The position numbers were made by a program, and so were the translations under genes. From contig CAYXUZ010000007.1 in NCBI GenBank assembly GCA_964467705.1, forward strand, positions 22,908-86,907: a stretch of 64,000 bases of DNA. Reading direction: 5' to 3'. This stretch comes from CAADGU01 sp964467705. Its GTDB lineage: Bacteria > Chloroflexota > Anaerolineae > Promineifilales > Promineifilaceae. The notes beneath the pieces were generated by a model. That model was not told where the DNA came from. It ran no database searches and saw only the letters and a list, made by a program, of their open reading frames with translations. Within the stretch, counting starts at the first letter, position 1. Every line of letters starts with the position of its first letter. Shown here in pieces: positions 52,227-60,826 of the stretch.

Positions 52227-52945
52227 GCTTTATATATCCCCGTCGCCACCAGCCCAAACAGATAGGCAGTGGTGTAATAAACGGTGAGGGGCTGACGGCC
52301 GTACACCCGCCACACCCCCACACTCAACAAGGCTAGCAGCGCCACCACATACAAGTCCAGCCCAATCTCTTCAAAAGCCAGGTTGGCAAAAACACCCAGG
52401 CCAATAAACAGACCATTACCCACCAGAAAGAGCATATCCCGTTGGCCGAGATTGGCCCGATACGGGAATATGATCTGCAATAATAACAACGCTGCGTTCA
52501 TCAGGACAAATCCGGCAAAAAAGAGCCAGTGCGAAAAGTCATCGTCGTTAAAAATGATAATTCGGCACAGGTCGTCTATGGCTCCGTCAGAGCAAAACCG
52601 GACGTGCAAATAGTTCGTCACCTCGTGCGCCCCGTAGCTCACGCCCAACACATACACACCGACGATGAAGGCCAGGTTGAGGGTCAAATGCAGCGCCCCA
52701 CTACCCACCAACACCCCCTTCTCCACCTCCTTCTTCAGCAGATAAAACGCCACCAGACTAACCAGCGGCAGCGGCAGCATGTTCAGCAAATCCACCCAGC
52801 GCAAAAACTCATTCGCCGCCACATAACCCGTTGTCCACGGTCCCAGCCGGTTCAGCGAAACCAGAATTACCACCAGCGATTGCACCGCCAGCAGCCCGTG
52901 AATCCGTTGTAGGGACACGGCCGTCTTTTGTAATGTGTTCGTCAT
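52217..52945 (-). CDS. Polytopic membrane protein, unknown
   Basis: About 242 residues from MTNTLQKTAVSLQRIHGLLAV. Six or so membrane helices are visible (LAVQSLVVILVSLNRLG, LLNMLPLPLVSLVAFYLL, LHLTLNLAFIVGVYVLG, WLFFAGFVLMNAALLLLQI, FLVGNGLFIGLGVFANL, LYVVALLALLSVGVW). An external loop with YGAHEVTNYLHVRFCSDGAIDDLC holds two cysteines. I do not recognise the family. It lies in a minus-strand run with the SRPBCC protein and the NHL protein. Confidence 0.6.
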   Translation of the reverse strand: MTNTLQKTAVSLQRIHGLLAVQSLVVILVSLNRLGPWTTGYVAANEFLRWVDLLNMLPLPLVSLVAFYLLKKEVEKGVLVGSGALHLTLNLAFIVGVYVLGVSYGAHEVTNYLHVRFCSDGAIDDLCRIIIFNDDDFSHWLFFAGFVLMNAALLLLQIIFPYRANLGQRDMLFLVGNGLFIGLGVFANLAFEEIGLDLYVVALLALLSVGVWRVYGRQPLTVYYTTAYLFGLVATGIYKAIA

Positions 52946-53008
52946 ATTTGCATCCAATAGTGAACAGTGAACGCAACTGTTTACTGTCCACTGTTCACTG
53001 TTTACTGT

Positions 53009-54022
53009 CTACTCCTGAACAGGTTCAAACTTCTGTATGCGCATACCCGTAGAAACTTCACCTACGTACACCGCCCCATCACCCGCAATGCCAATGGCAT
53101 GAGGCCAGATGAATTGGCCGGGGTCAGCGCCGAAAGAGCCAAAGCTGCCAATAACCGTGCCATTGGCCGTCAGTTGCAGAATCTGGGCGCGGTCAGGCAG
53201 CCATGTCTGCTGGTCGCCGCCGTCTACCACATAAATTGTGCCATCAGACCCGATGCGGATCGCCCACGGCCGTCCCAACCAGCGGCGATCTTGCCAGGTG
53301 TCCAGGTAACGGCCGTCCGCCGTAAAAATTTGCACCCGTCCATTGCCCCGGTCGGCCACATAAACCCGCCCCTGCGCATCCAGCGCCAGGCTGTGCGGCA
53401 CGTCAAACGCGCCAGTTGCATCGCCATGTGTACCCCAGGAGAGCAAGTAACGGCCGTCGGCCGCAAACTTCACCACCCGGCTGTTCACATACCCATCACT
53501 CACGTAAAAAGAGCCATTGGCCGCCACCGCCACATCCGTTGGCCGGTTAAAGTGGCTTTCGTCAGACCCCGACACCCCGGCCTCCCCAATCGTCAACAGC
53601 AAATTGCCGTCAGCGTCAAATTTGAAAATCTGGTGCAGCCCCACATCCGTCAACCAGATGTACCCTTCGTGGTCAACGGTCAAGCCGTGTGGCATCACAA
53701 ACCGGTTTTCGCCCCAGGCCGCCAGCAATTGACCACTCGCCCCGTCCAGTACCAGCACCGTCGGCGCCGCAATAACATCGGGATCAACAACGGCCGAATC
53801 CCATACCTTATCGGCGCGGCGGAAAATGAACACCCGCCCCTGCCCATCCACATCAACCCCGGCTACCTGACCTATTGTCATGCCCTCCGGCAATTGCGGC
53901 CAACCCACAACCACCTGATACCGCTCGCCAAATTCCGTCGGTGGGCTGAACTGGTATCGCCACCACCAGCCGGCCGCCAACACAATCGCAACAAATATGC
54001 CCACCAAGATGACTCGTTTCAT
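53009..54022 (-). CDS. NHL-repeat six-bladed propeller protein, exported
   Basis: 337 residues from MKRVILVGIFVAIVLAAGWWW, a signal or anchor helix (minus-strand start 54022; the longer frame reads through hairpin 54045). NHL blades recur about every 45 residues: IGQVAGVDVDGQGRVFIF, MPHGLTVDHEGYIWLTDVG, RPTDVAVAANGSFYVSDG, VPHSLALDAQGRVYVADRG and WPHAIGIAGDGAVYVGEV. The pattern resembles peptidylglycine amidating lyase-like propellers, but these are often non-enzymatic binding modules. It lies 60 bp downstream of the FAD protein, separated by a perfect hairpin. Confidence 0.85.
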   Translation of the reverse strand: MKRVILVGIFVAIVLAAGWWWRYQFSPPTEFGERYQVVVGWPQLPEGMTIGQVAGVDVDGQGRVFIFRRADKVWDSAVVDPDVIAAPTVLVLDGASGQLLAAWGENRFVMPHGLTVDHEGYIWLTDVGLHQIFKFDADGNLLLTIGEAGVSGSDESHFNRPTDVAVAANGSFYVSDGYVNSRVVKFAADGRYLLSWGTHGDATGAFDVPHSLALDAQGRVYVADRGNGRVQIFTADGRYLDTWQDRRWLGRPWAIRIGSDGTIYVVDGGDQQTWLPDRAQILQLTANGTVIGSFGSFGADPGQFIWPHAIGIAGDGAVYVGEVSTGMRIQKFEPVQE

Positions 54023-54044
54023 CCTAAATGCCGTCCCAAACAAG

Positions 54045-54073
54045 GTGCAACGCACTTCCAAAGTGCGTTGCAC
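54045..54073. repeat. GTGCAACGCACTT hairpin
   Basis: GTGCAACGCACTT (54045-54057) and AAGTGCGTTGCAC (54061-54073) pair perfectly around CCA. It separates the FAD-protein stop and the NHL-protein start on the minus strand. Confidence 0.8.
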
Positions 54074-54081
54074 TTGTGTCA

Positions 54082-55470
54082 TCAATCACCGGCTGCTGTT
54101 TGGCTGGTAAGCGTGGGCACAACTTCGGCTGACGGCCGTTTCTTGCGCAGCACCCGCCACACAATACGCGGATGAAACAGGCTGGGCGGTGGGGCCATCA
54201 GATTCATCACCTTCAGAAAGGCCAGCCCCACCACTTCGTCATGCAGCGTCGTCTGATGCACTTTTGCCACATACCGGTTGATAAAATCCACGCCCGGCGG
54301 TTTAGGGCCGCTCGTCTGCGGAAAGCGGAAATCTTCGCCCACCGCTAACTGCCAGGGGATGTCAATCACCTTTGCCGCCCGTTTGAAGAACGCCAGCGCC
54401 AGCTTTTCTGGCGGCGTCTGTTTACCCAGCAAACCATCCAGTTCCGCCGCCTGCAACGCTGCCGAGGTCATCCCCTGCCCATACGTTGGATTAAAGCTGG
54501 AAACCGCATCCCCCAACACCAGGAAACCGGCCGGGAAACGGCGCAGTTTCTCGTAATGGCGGCGCAGGCTGAGGGGGAATTTGATGGGCGTAATGTCAGA
54601 AAGTGGTTCCGCCTGGCTGATGATGTCGTAGATGTCCTGCGCGGGCAGGTTGCGGGCAAAAGCCAGAAAGCCGGCTTCATCCGTCGGCGGATGGTCGCCA
54701 TGCCAGCCACCCATGGAGACAATCCAGCGGTCGCCTTCAATGGGGAAGATGGCCCCAAAACGGCTCTCGCGGGGCGCTTCCGGCGTGATCAAAGTCCACA
54801 GTGTACTGCGTGGGTCGGTGGGCGGGCGGCGGTAGAGCCGGGTGGCGTAAGCCACATTTACCTTCACCTCGCTCACCGGCGGCGCGTCAAAACCCATCTC
54901 TGCCAACCACTGCGGGCTGCGCGAGCCACGCCCGGTGCAATCCACCACCAGGTCAGCCATTACCTCTAACACCTGATTGCCTTCGTGACGCAGTTCCACT
55001 TCCACGCCGGTCACGCGCTGCTGGTCAGGTGTGGTGAGCAGTTGGTTCACGCCACAGTTGTCCATCATTCTCACGTTGGGCAGGGCCAGCACCCGGTTGC
55101 GGATCAACGACTCCAGGAGCGGGCGGCTCATGGTGGTGGCCGGGACGCCCATGTGGAAACGCCGCCGGTAGCCGCCATAGGTGTACCACTGCATCTGTTC
55201 GGCAAAATCGCCCATCACGGCCCCGCCGTTGACCAGGGCTTGTGGCAGGTCAGGGAAGTAGCGGGTCATTGTTTGCAGGCCGGTAGCTAACAGGCCGTGC
55301 AGGTGGCGGGCCTGCGGCTGCCCTTTGCGGGCGGCAGGCTGGTCGGGCACTTCGTCGCGTTCCAAAATGGTGACGCGCTGGAAGTGCTGGCTGAGGACGC
55401 GGGCGGTGAGCAGCCCACCCAGGCTGCCGCCGATGACAATGGCGTGGGTACGAGAATTCGATTGGGTCAT
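54082..55470 (-). CDS. FAD-dependent oxidoreductase/monooxygenase
   Basis: 462 residues. The N-terminal FAD site is AIVIGGSLGGLLTARVL, with the GD motif FLVLGDAVSSFNPTYGQGMT near 320 and a central DLVVDCTGRGSRSP typical of geranylgeranyl reductase/aromatic hydroxylase-like flavoproteins. Substrate is unknown. It is first in a minus-strand set with the NHL and membrane proteins, and just downstream of three SnoaL-like genes, a combination seen in polyketide or steroid modification, but no synthases are in the window. Confidence 0.82.
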   Translation of the reverse strand: MTQSNSRTHAIVIGGSLGGLLTARVLSQHFQRVTILERDEVPDQPAARKGQPQARHLHGLLATGLQTMTRYFPDLPQALVNGGAVMGDFAEQMQWYTYGGYRRRFHMGVPATTMSRPLLESLIRNRVLALPNVRMMDNCGVNQLLTTPDQQRVTGVEVELRHEGNQVLEVMADLVVDCTGRGSRSPQWLAEMGFDAPPVSEVKVNVAYATRLYRRPPTDPRSTLWTLITPEAPRESRFGAIFPIEGDRWIVSMGGWHGDHPPTDEAGFLAFARNLPAQDIYDIISQAEPLSDITPIKFPLSLRRHYEKLRRFPAGFLVLGDAVSSFNPTYGQGMTSAALQAAELDGLLGKQTPPEKLALAFFKRAAKVIDIPWQLAVGEDFRFPQTSGPKPPGVDFINRYVAKVHQTTLHDEVVGLAFLKVMNLMAPPPSLFHPRIVWRVLRKKRPSAEVVPTLTSQTAAGD

Positions 55471-55494
55471 GGGTATTCAATCTCCTTTTTGGGT

Positions 55495-55527
55495 AGACCT
55501 GACAGGTCTCCAAGACCTGTCAGGTCT
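55495..55527. repeat. AGACCTGACAGGTCT double palindrome
   Basis: AGACCTGACAGGTCT (55495-55509) and AGACCTGTCAGGTCT (55513-55527) are complements of each other and nearly self-complementary. It is upstream of the FAD protein gene. Confidence 0.8.
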
Positions 55528-55682
55528 TGTATTGTTTATCAGGATGCAGGCAGGATACGGCCGTCAGCCGTTCACCTGACAGTCCAAAAGCTGTTCACTT
55601 TTTGTTCAATTTGGGAATCATCCCCACGCAGAGTTCGCATCCTCAGATGCGAACTCTGCGTACCCTCCTTCGATTACCGGCA

Positions 55683-56105
55683 CTACGCGGTTGGCATCAC
55701 CCCCAACTGCATCAGCAGGCTGACATCATCATCCTTACGCCAGAATTCGACAATTTTGCCGTTGCACAGGCGGAACAGTTCCAGACCGTTCACTTTCACC
55801 TGCCGACCGGTGGGCGGAATTTCCATGAAGGGGCCATTGTGTACGGCCGTATGCGTGTGCAGCACCGACACAAACTCCCCATCCGCCAACACCTGCTCCA
55901 CCGTTACCCGGTGGCCGGGAAAAGCTGCGTCAAATACACCCATTAACTGGCGAAAGGCGTCTGCGCCTACGGCCGTGCCCATCATCGGATCATGAATCAC
56001 CACATCCGGCGCAAAGACTTCGTCAATCACCGCCCGATTTTCCTGGTTGATCATCTCCTCAAAAACCCGATGCACCGTCATTTTGTTCGTCTCTGTTGTC
56101 ATCAT
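55683..56105 (-). CDS. SnoaL-like ester-cyclase-fold protein, copy 1
   Basis: 140 residues. The pattern HRVFEEMINQENRAVIDEVFAPDVVIHDP, AFPGHRVTVEQVLADGEFVSV and PFMEIPPTGRQVKVNGLELFRLCNGKIVEFW is that of the SnoaL/ester cyclase group (cone-shaped alpha+beta barrel). Substrate unknown. Three related genes lie in tandem (55683, 56192, 56597), likely by duplication. The downstream gap (to the FAD protein) carries an AGACCTG palindrome and an ACGGCCGT. Confidence 0.82.
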   Translation of the reverse strand: MMTTETNKMTVHRVFEEMINQENRAVIDEVFAPDVVIHDPMMGTAVGADAFRQLMGVFDAAFPGHRVTVEQVLADGEFVSVLHTHTAVHNGPFMEIPPTGRQVKVNGLELFRLCNGKIVEFWRKDDDVSLLMQLGVMPTA

Positions 56106-56137
56106 CTCTCTCCTTCACTCAATTCCTTCCTCGTTCG

Positions 56138-56184
56138 TAGTAGGCGATTCATCCCCTTCTAGCGATGATGAATCGCCCACTATA
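56138..56184. repeat. GTAGTAGGCGATTCATC element, copy 1
   Basis: Arms GTAGTAGGCGATTCATC (56138-56154) and GATGAATCGCCCACTAT (56168-56184) pair with two mismatches. It lies between two SnoaL-like genes. A perfect copy is inside the kinase gene at 58984, and a half copy at 23241-23256. Confidence 0.8.
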
Positions 56185-56191
56185 AACATGC

Positions 56192-56593
56192 TTACTGGGG
56201 AATGGCCCCCAACTGCTGCATTAGCCCCATAAAATCAGCATTGAGCCACAATTCGGCCGCTTTGCCTTTTTCATACCGCAGAATAACAATGGCGTTGACC
56301 ACCACCGGCTTGCTGGTTGCCGGGATCCCCTGAAACTCAGCCTGGTGTGTGCCACGCAGGCTGTGGCGAACCGCTACCCGGTCGCCGTCGGCCACAACAT
56401 CTTCAATCGAGAAACGGGAATCAGGAAAAGCGGCCAGGATGGCAGACATGGCAGCCACATACCCTGTCGTATCCGTGCTCTCTGGCCCCCAGCCATGGAA
56501 GCGGCACCCAGGCCCATAGTGGGCGATGACGCCATTCAGGTCACGATCATTCAAAGCGGCAAAAATTTGTCGGGTTACTGTTTCATTTGACAT
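56192..56593 (-). CDS. SnoaL-like ester-cyclase-fold protein, copy 2
   Basis: 133 residues. SnoaL pattern with NETVTRQIFAALNDRDLNGVIAHYGPGCRFHG, AFPDSRFSIEDVVADGDRVAVRHS and IVILRYEKGKAAELW. It ends QQLGAIPQ, like its paralogues (LMQLGVMPTA, QQLGAMPQ), which supports tandem duplication. Function as for the others is unknown; a small hydrolase, isomerase or ligand-binding role is possible. It lies 3 bp downstream of copy 3. Confidence 0.82.
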   Translation of the reverse strand: MSNETVTRQIFAALNDRDLNGVIAHYGPGCRFHGWGPESTDTTGYVAAMSAILAAFPDSRFSIEDVVADGDRVAVRHSLRGTHQAEFQGIPATSKPVVVNAIVILRYEKGKAAELWLNADFMGLMQQLGAIPQ

Positions 56594-56596
56594 GTT

Positions 56597-57025
56597 TTAT
56601 TCCATTTCCGGTTGGGGCATGGCCCCCAACTGCTGCAAAAAGCCGAGAAAATCCGCTTCATTCCACCGTTCCACCACCTTGCCGTTAGCAAAACGCAGGA
56701 TAGTGATGCCGTTCAGCACGGCCGTTTTCCCCGTAGGCGGCATCCCATTAAACTCGCCCAAATGGGTGGCGTGCAGGCGGTAACGAATGGCTACTTTGTC
56801 CCCATCTGTCAAGATGTCCTCTGGGGCAAAGCTGGCATCAGGGAACGCCGCCTTAAAGCCGCCGTAATACATCCGCGCTCCTTCCCAACCGCCCGGCAAC
56901 CCTGGCGGAAAGTAGTGGAACGTGCAATCTGGGGCGTAAAGCGTCATCACATACCCTTCCACATCGCCGCTGTTGAATCGCACCCGCGCTGCTTCAACCG
57001 TTTTCGAGTATTCATTTCCTATCAT
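56597..57025 (-). CDS. SnoaL-like ester-cyclase-fold protein, copy 3
   Basis: 142 residues from MIGNEYSKTVEAARVRFNSG, with GGAGGT about 7 bases upstream on the minus strand; the longer frame (to 57133) is rejected. SnoaL core: VMTLYAPDCTFHYFPPGLPGG, AFPDASFAPEDILTDGDKVAIRYR, FNGMPPTGKTAVLNGITILRFANGK (in part). Its C-terminal FLQQLGAMPQPEME aligns with copies 1 and 2. It is the first gene of the minus-strand run and divergent from the kinase giant at 57220. Confidence 0.82.
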   Translation of the reverse strand: MIGNEYSKTVEAARVRFNSGDVEGYVMTLYAPDCTFHYFPPGLPGGWEGARMYYGGFKAAFPDASFAPEDILTDGDKVAIRYRLHATHLGEFNGMPPTGKTAVLNGITILRFANGKVVERWNEADFLGFLQQLGAMPQPEME

Positions 57026-57219
57026 CGGTCTACCTCCAAAAAAGTTTTGATTTTCCAACAACCGCTTTAGTTGCTGGCTTATGAACAGGATACGGCCGTA
57101 CCCCCTCCATCCACCAGTCCAAAAACTGCTCACTTTTTGTTCATTTCCCCGGAAACTGCCAGTTTCCAGGGAAATCGCCTATAATTCTCGTTATTCAGCA
57201 ACTCCGGGCTGTCATCAAG

Positions 57220-60200
57220 ATGACCACCACACAAGCCATACCCGTCTCCTCCTTCAACTACCGCTACCGGCTGCATGAACGGCTGGGCAGTGGCGGCATG
57301 GGTGCCGTTTACCGGGCGCAAGACATCCTCACCGGCGAAGAAGTGGCGCTCAAACGGGTTATCAGCACGGCCGTCACCCCACCCACGCCCGAACTCAAAC
57401 TGGCCCTGGCCCGCGAATTCCAGGCATTGGCCGCTCTGCGCCACCCGCACATCATCGCCGCCCGCGACTACGGCTTTGACCAGGCCGGGCAACCATTTTT
57501 CACTATGGAACTGCTTCCCAAGGCCGTGCCCCTCACCCAGGCCGGGCAATGGCAGGATATAACCGGCAAAGTGGTCTTGTTGACCCAACTGCTCCAGGCG
57601 CTCATCTACGTCCACCGCCACCACATCATTCACCGCGACCTGAAACCCGGCAACGTGCTGGTGGCCGATGGCATGGTCAAATTGCTCGATTTTGGCCTGG
57701 CGGCATTGGCCGGGCATGTGGGCGAAACATCGGGCACACTGCTCTACATGGCCCCGGAACTGCTGCGCGGTGCGCCCGTCACGGCCGTCTCCGACCTCTA
57801 TGCCGTTGGGGTATTGGCCTATGAACTGCTGGCCGGTTGGCTGCCCTTCGACCCCACCTCCCTGGACTTTATCAAGAATCTGCTCACCCAGGAGCCGGAT
57901 TTTAGCTACGTGGACGCCCCGCCCGAACTGGCGGCGGTGGTGCGGCGGCTGCTGGCTAAAGAGCCAGACGGCCGTTACCCCGATGCCGCCTCTGCCCTGG
58001 AAGCGTTGTGTACGGCCGTTGCTCAGCCCTTGCCTGTGGAAACGGCCGTCACCCGCGACAGTTTTCTGCAAGCCGCCCCTTTCACCGGCCGTCAGGCGGA
58101 ACTGGCACAACTGTTGGCCGCGCTGGAACGTGCCCAAACCGGGCAGGGCAGCGCCATTTTAATTGGCGGCGAAAGCGGTGTGGGCAAAAGCCGCCTGCTC
58201 AACGAATGTCGGACGCGAGCATTGGTAGCGGGCACGGCCGTATTACGCAGTAACGCCCGCATGGATGGCAGCCCCTTTCATCTGTGGCAGGAACTCTTGC
58301 TCTCGTTACTGCTCTTAGCGCCACCGGATGAAATGGAAACGGCCGTTCTCGCCCCCCTCGTCCCGGATATCACCCGCTTCACCGCGATTGTTCCCCGCCC
58401 GCTGCCACCGTTAGAGCCAGACAAAGCCCGCACTCGCCTGCTGCTCACCATCATCGGCCTGCTGCACCGCGCCGCCCAAAAGCAGCCGCTCCTGCTGCTG
58501 CTGGAAGACCTGCACTGGGCCGACGACGCCAGCCTGGAACTGCTGCAATGGCTGTTGCGTGACCTGGAAAAGCAGCCCTGCCTCATCCTGGCCGCGTATC
58601 GGTTGGGCGAACGGCCGTCGCTGCCCACCGACCTGCCTACCATGAGCCACCTGCGCCTGAACCGCCTGCCCGCCACCGACATTGCCCAACTCAGCGAGGC
58701 CATGCTGGGGCCACACGGCCGTCAGCCCGCTCTGCTCACCTTCCTGGAACAGCAGACCGAAGGCAACACCTTCTTCATCGTCGAAGTCATGCGCACCCTG
58801 GCCGAAGAAGCCGGGCGGCTGGATCATATCCCCCAGGCGGAACTGCCCGCCCACATCTTCCCCCAGGGCATCCAAGACGTGGTACGGCGGCGGCTCAATC
58901 GTGTGGGCGAACAGCGCCAGCCACTGCTCCGGCTTGCGGCCGTTGCCGGTCGCCAACTCGATCTAACCCTGCTCTCCCGGTTCGTAGTAGGCGATTCATC
59001 GCCTTCTGACAGCGATGAATCGCCTACTACAAACGAGGAACTGGAAGAATGGTTGACCATTTGCGCCAATGCGGCCGTGTTGGAACAAGCCGATGGGGGG
59101 TGGCACTGGCAGTTCAGCCACGACAAGCTGCGCGAAGGGTTGCTGGCCGACCTGCCCTCCACCGAAAAACAGGCATTGCACCGCCAAATTGGTGAGGCGT
59201 TGGAAACGGTTTATGCCGCCCATCTCGCGCCGTACTATGGCGACCTGGCCGCCCATTTCCGACAGGCGGATATGACTGACAAAGAGATCGTTTATTTGCA
59301 ACTGGCGGCGGCGCAGGCGCAGGCGGCTTATGCCAACGAGAGGGCGATGGCCCATTACGGCCGTCTGCTCACCCTGCCCGCCGATCCCACCGCCCGGATT
59401 GAAGCTCTGCTGGCTTCCGGGGCCATTTTGAAGCTGACCGGCCGTTGGGATGAAGCCAATGGCCAGTTTGTGGCCGCTACCACAGTGGCCGAACAAACGG
59501 CCGATCCCCTGCTGCAAGCTCGCTGCTTTCAGGCGGCTGGGAATCTGGCCCGTAGCCGGAGCGATTACCAGGCCGCCTTACGTTGGCTGACCGGGGCGCA
59601 AAACCTGCTGGCGACCAATCAGGTGAGCGACCTGGAAATGATTAACGCAGAGACGCAGAGTCGCAGAGGTTTAACAGAAAAACCTTCGCGATCTTCGCAT
59701 CCTTCGCGGATCATTTCGCTGCTGGTGGATGTGTTGGTAGAGATTGCCAATGTGTATCAGCAGCAGGGGGCGTATGAGGCGGCACGGCCGTATCTGCAAC
59801 TGGCCCTGGAACAGGCAGAGGCGGCCAATGACCAGGCGGCTATTGCCCTGGCCTGGCACAACCTGGGCAGCAATGATTACATGCAAGGCCAGTATCACAG
59901 CGCCCGGAATTATTATGAACAGGCGTTGGCCGCCCGCCTGGAACTGGATGACAAACCGGGCTGCGCCAACGCCACCAACAATCTGGGCAATATCGCCTTT
60001 CGCCTGGGTGATTATGACCTGGCGCAGCAGCAGTATGCGGCCAGCCTGGAACTGCGCCGCCAGATGGGGGACGTGTGGGGCACGGCCGCTGCCCTCAACA
60101 ATTTGGGCATTGTCCCCTATCACCGGCAGGATTATGAGACGGCACGGCGTTATTGGGAGGAGGCGTTGGCGGTGCGCCGGGCGCTGGGCGATGAGTGGGC

Positions 60201-60696
60201 GATTAGCCAGACGGTGGATAATCTGGCGCTGATTGCCCGTGTGCAGGGGCGGTATGCGGAGGCGTTGCAGTTGAGTGATGAGGGGATTGGTCGCCGCCGC
60301 CAACTGGATGATAAACAGGGATTGGCGATTGCGTTGGGCAATCGTGCTCGTCTTTTTGCCGATATGGATGATTTGGCAATGGCCGAATCCCTGTACCGGG
60401 AAAGTCTGGCGCTGTCGCAGGAGATTGATGACCGGCGCGGTGTTGTCTATTGTCTGATTGGGCTGGCGGATGTGTACCGGCGGCAGGGGGAGGAGGTGAC
60501 ACGGCCGTACCAACTCATCTTGCTCGCCCAACGGTTGCTGGCGGAAATGGAAGCGCATATGGAAGATGATGAGCGGGAGTTGGCCGGGCTGGTGCTGGCA
60601 CAGGCGGAACGGGAATTGGACACGGCCGTGCGGGCCGAATTGGCAGCAACACTGACGAATTGGGTAGATGTAATTGTGCAAGTGGATCATCCATAA
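57220..60696 (+). CDS. Ser/Thr kinase - AAA ATPase - TPR regulator
   Basis: 1158 residues. Kinase: glycine loop LGSGGMGAVY (22-31), Lys45, HRDLKPGN (138-145), DFG (157-159), MAPE (177-180). AAA/LuxR-type ATPase: Walker A GGESGVGKSR near 317 and Walker B LLLLLEDLHWADDAS near 425-440. From about 690, TPRs (AIALAWHNLGSNDYMQGQYH, GNIAFRLGDYDLAQQQYAAS). Fungal/bacterial adenylate-cyclase-like and LuxR-like regulators share this order. Two repeat elements are read in frame: the hairpin 58984-59030 (about residues 588-604) and GCAGAGTCGCAGAGG at about 59650-59700. It likely phosphorylates cellular targets. Alone on its strand. Confidence 0.88.
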   Translation: MTTTQAIPVSSFNYRYRLHERLGSGGMGAVYRAQDILTGEEVALKRVISTAVTPPTPELKLALAREFQALAALRHPHIIAARDYGFDQAGQPFFTMELLPKAVPLTQAGQWQDITGKVVLLTQLLQALIYVHRHHIIHRDLKPGNVLVADGMVKLLDFGLAALAGHVGETSGTLLYMAPELLRGAPVTAVSDLYAVGVLAYELLAGWLPFDPTSLDFIKNLLTQEPDFSYVDAPPELAAVVRRLLAKEPDGRYPDAASALEALCTAVAQPLPVETAVTRDSFLQAAPFTGRQAELAQLLAALERAQTGQGSAILIGGESGVGKSRLLNECRTRALVAGTAVLRSNARMDGSPFHLWQELLLSLLLLAPPDEMETAVLAPLVPDITRFTAIVPRPLPPLEPDKARTRLLLTIIGLLHRAAQKQPLLLLLEDLHWADDASLELLQWLLRDLEKQPCLILAAYRLGERPSLPTDLPTMSHLRLNRLPATDIAQLSEAMLGPHGRQPALLTFLEQQTEGNTFFIVEVMRTLAEEAGRLDHIPQAELPAHIFPQGIQDVVRRRLNRVGEQRQPLLRLAAVAGRQLDLTLLSRFVVGDSSPSDSDESPTTNEELEEWLTICANAAVLEQADGGWHWQFSHDKLREGLLADLPSTEKQALHRQIGEALETVYAAHLAPYYGDLAAHFRQADMTDKEIVYLQLAAAQAQAAYANERAMAHYGRLLTLPADPTARIEALLASGAILKLTGRWDEANGQFVAATTVAEQTADPLLQARCFQAAGNLARSRSDYQAALRWLTGAQNLLATNQVSDLEMINAETQSRRGLTEKPSRSSHPSRIISLLVDVLVEIANVYQQQGAYEAARPYLQLALEQAEAANDQAAIALAWHNLGSNDYMQGQYHSARNYYEQALAARLELDDKPGCANATNNLGNIAFRLGDYDLAQQQYAASLELRRQMGDVWGTAAALNNLGIVPYHRQDYETARRYWEEALAVRRALGDEWAISQTVDNLALIARVQGRYAEALQLSDEGIGRRRQLDDKQGLAIALGNRARLFADMDDLAMAESLYRESLALSQEIDDRRGVVYCLIGLADVYRRQGEEVTRPYQLILLAQRLLAEMEAHMEDDERELAGLVLAQAERELDTAVRAELAATLTNWVDVIVQVDHP
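58984..59030. repeat. GTAGTAGGCGATTCATCGC element, copy 2, inside the kinase gene
   Basis: GTAGTAGGCGATTCATCGC (58984-59002) and its exact complement (59012-59030) form a 19 bp stem. It is translated in frame as VVGDSSPSDSDESPTTN between ATPase and TPR parts, without a stop. See 56138 and 23241. Confidence 0.85.
59643..59710. repeat. GCAGAGACGCAGAGTCGCAG/CTTCGCG tandem units inside the kinase gene
   Basis: ACGCAGAGACGCAGAGTCGC-type units are followed by three CTTCGCG-type units, read in frame as AETQSRRG and SRSSHPSR. A similar element starts the LysM gene at about 39800. Confidence 0.65.
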
Positions 60697-60699
60697 GAT

Positions 60700-60790
60700 T
60701 GTCATTCCGAGGTCTTCCGAGGAATCCCATTCGCCTGGAATAATCAAGGCGCAGGGATTCTTCGCTCCGAAGACTTCACTCGGAATGACA
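60700..60790. repeat. TCATTCCGAG palindrome family, copy 2
   Basis: TGTCATTCCGAG (60700-60711) pairs with CTCGGAATGACA (60779-60790). Inner GGAATCCC/GGGATTC arms also match copy 1 (24952-25043). It lies between two regulator genes. Confidence 0.85.
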
Positions 60791-60826
60791 GATGAATGAT
60801 CAAATGTCTCAACCAGGAACAAACCA

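Noticed and set aside
52967..54175. 402-residue plus-strand frame across the NHL gene
   Set aside because: Antisense of a clear NHL propeller; Arg/His-rich, starting in a repeat element.
57130..58137. 335-residue frame antisense to the kinase gene
   Set aside because: Kinase motifs on the plus strand are complete; the antisense translation is Gln/Gly/His-rich with no domains.
59671..60822. 383-residue frame antisense to the TPR region
   Set aside because: Shadow of the TPR-coding strand; Gln/Ile-rich without any family pattern.
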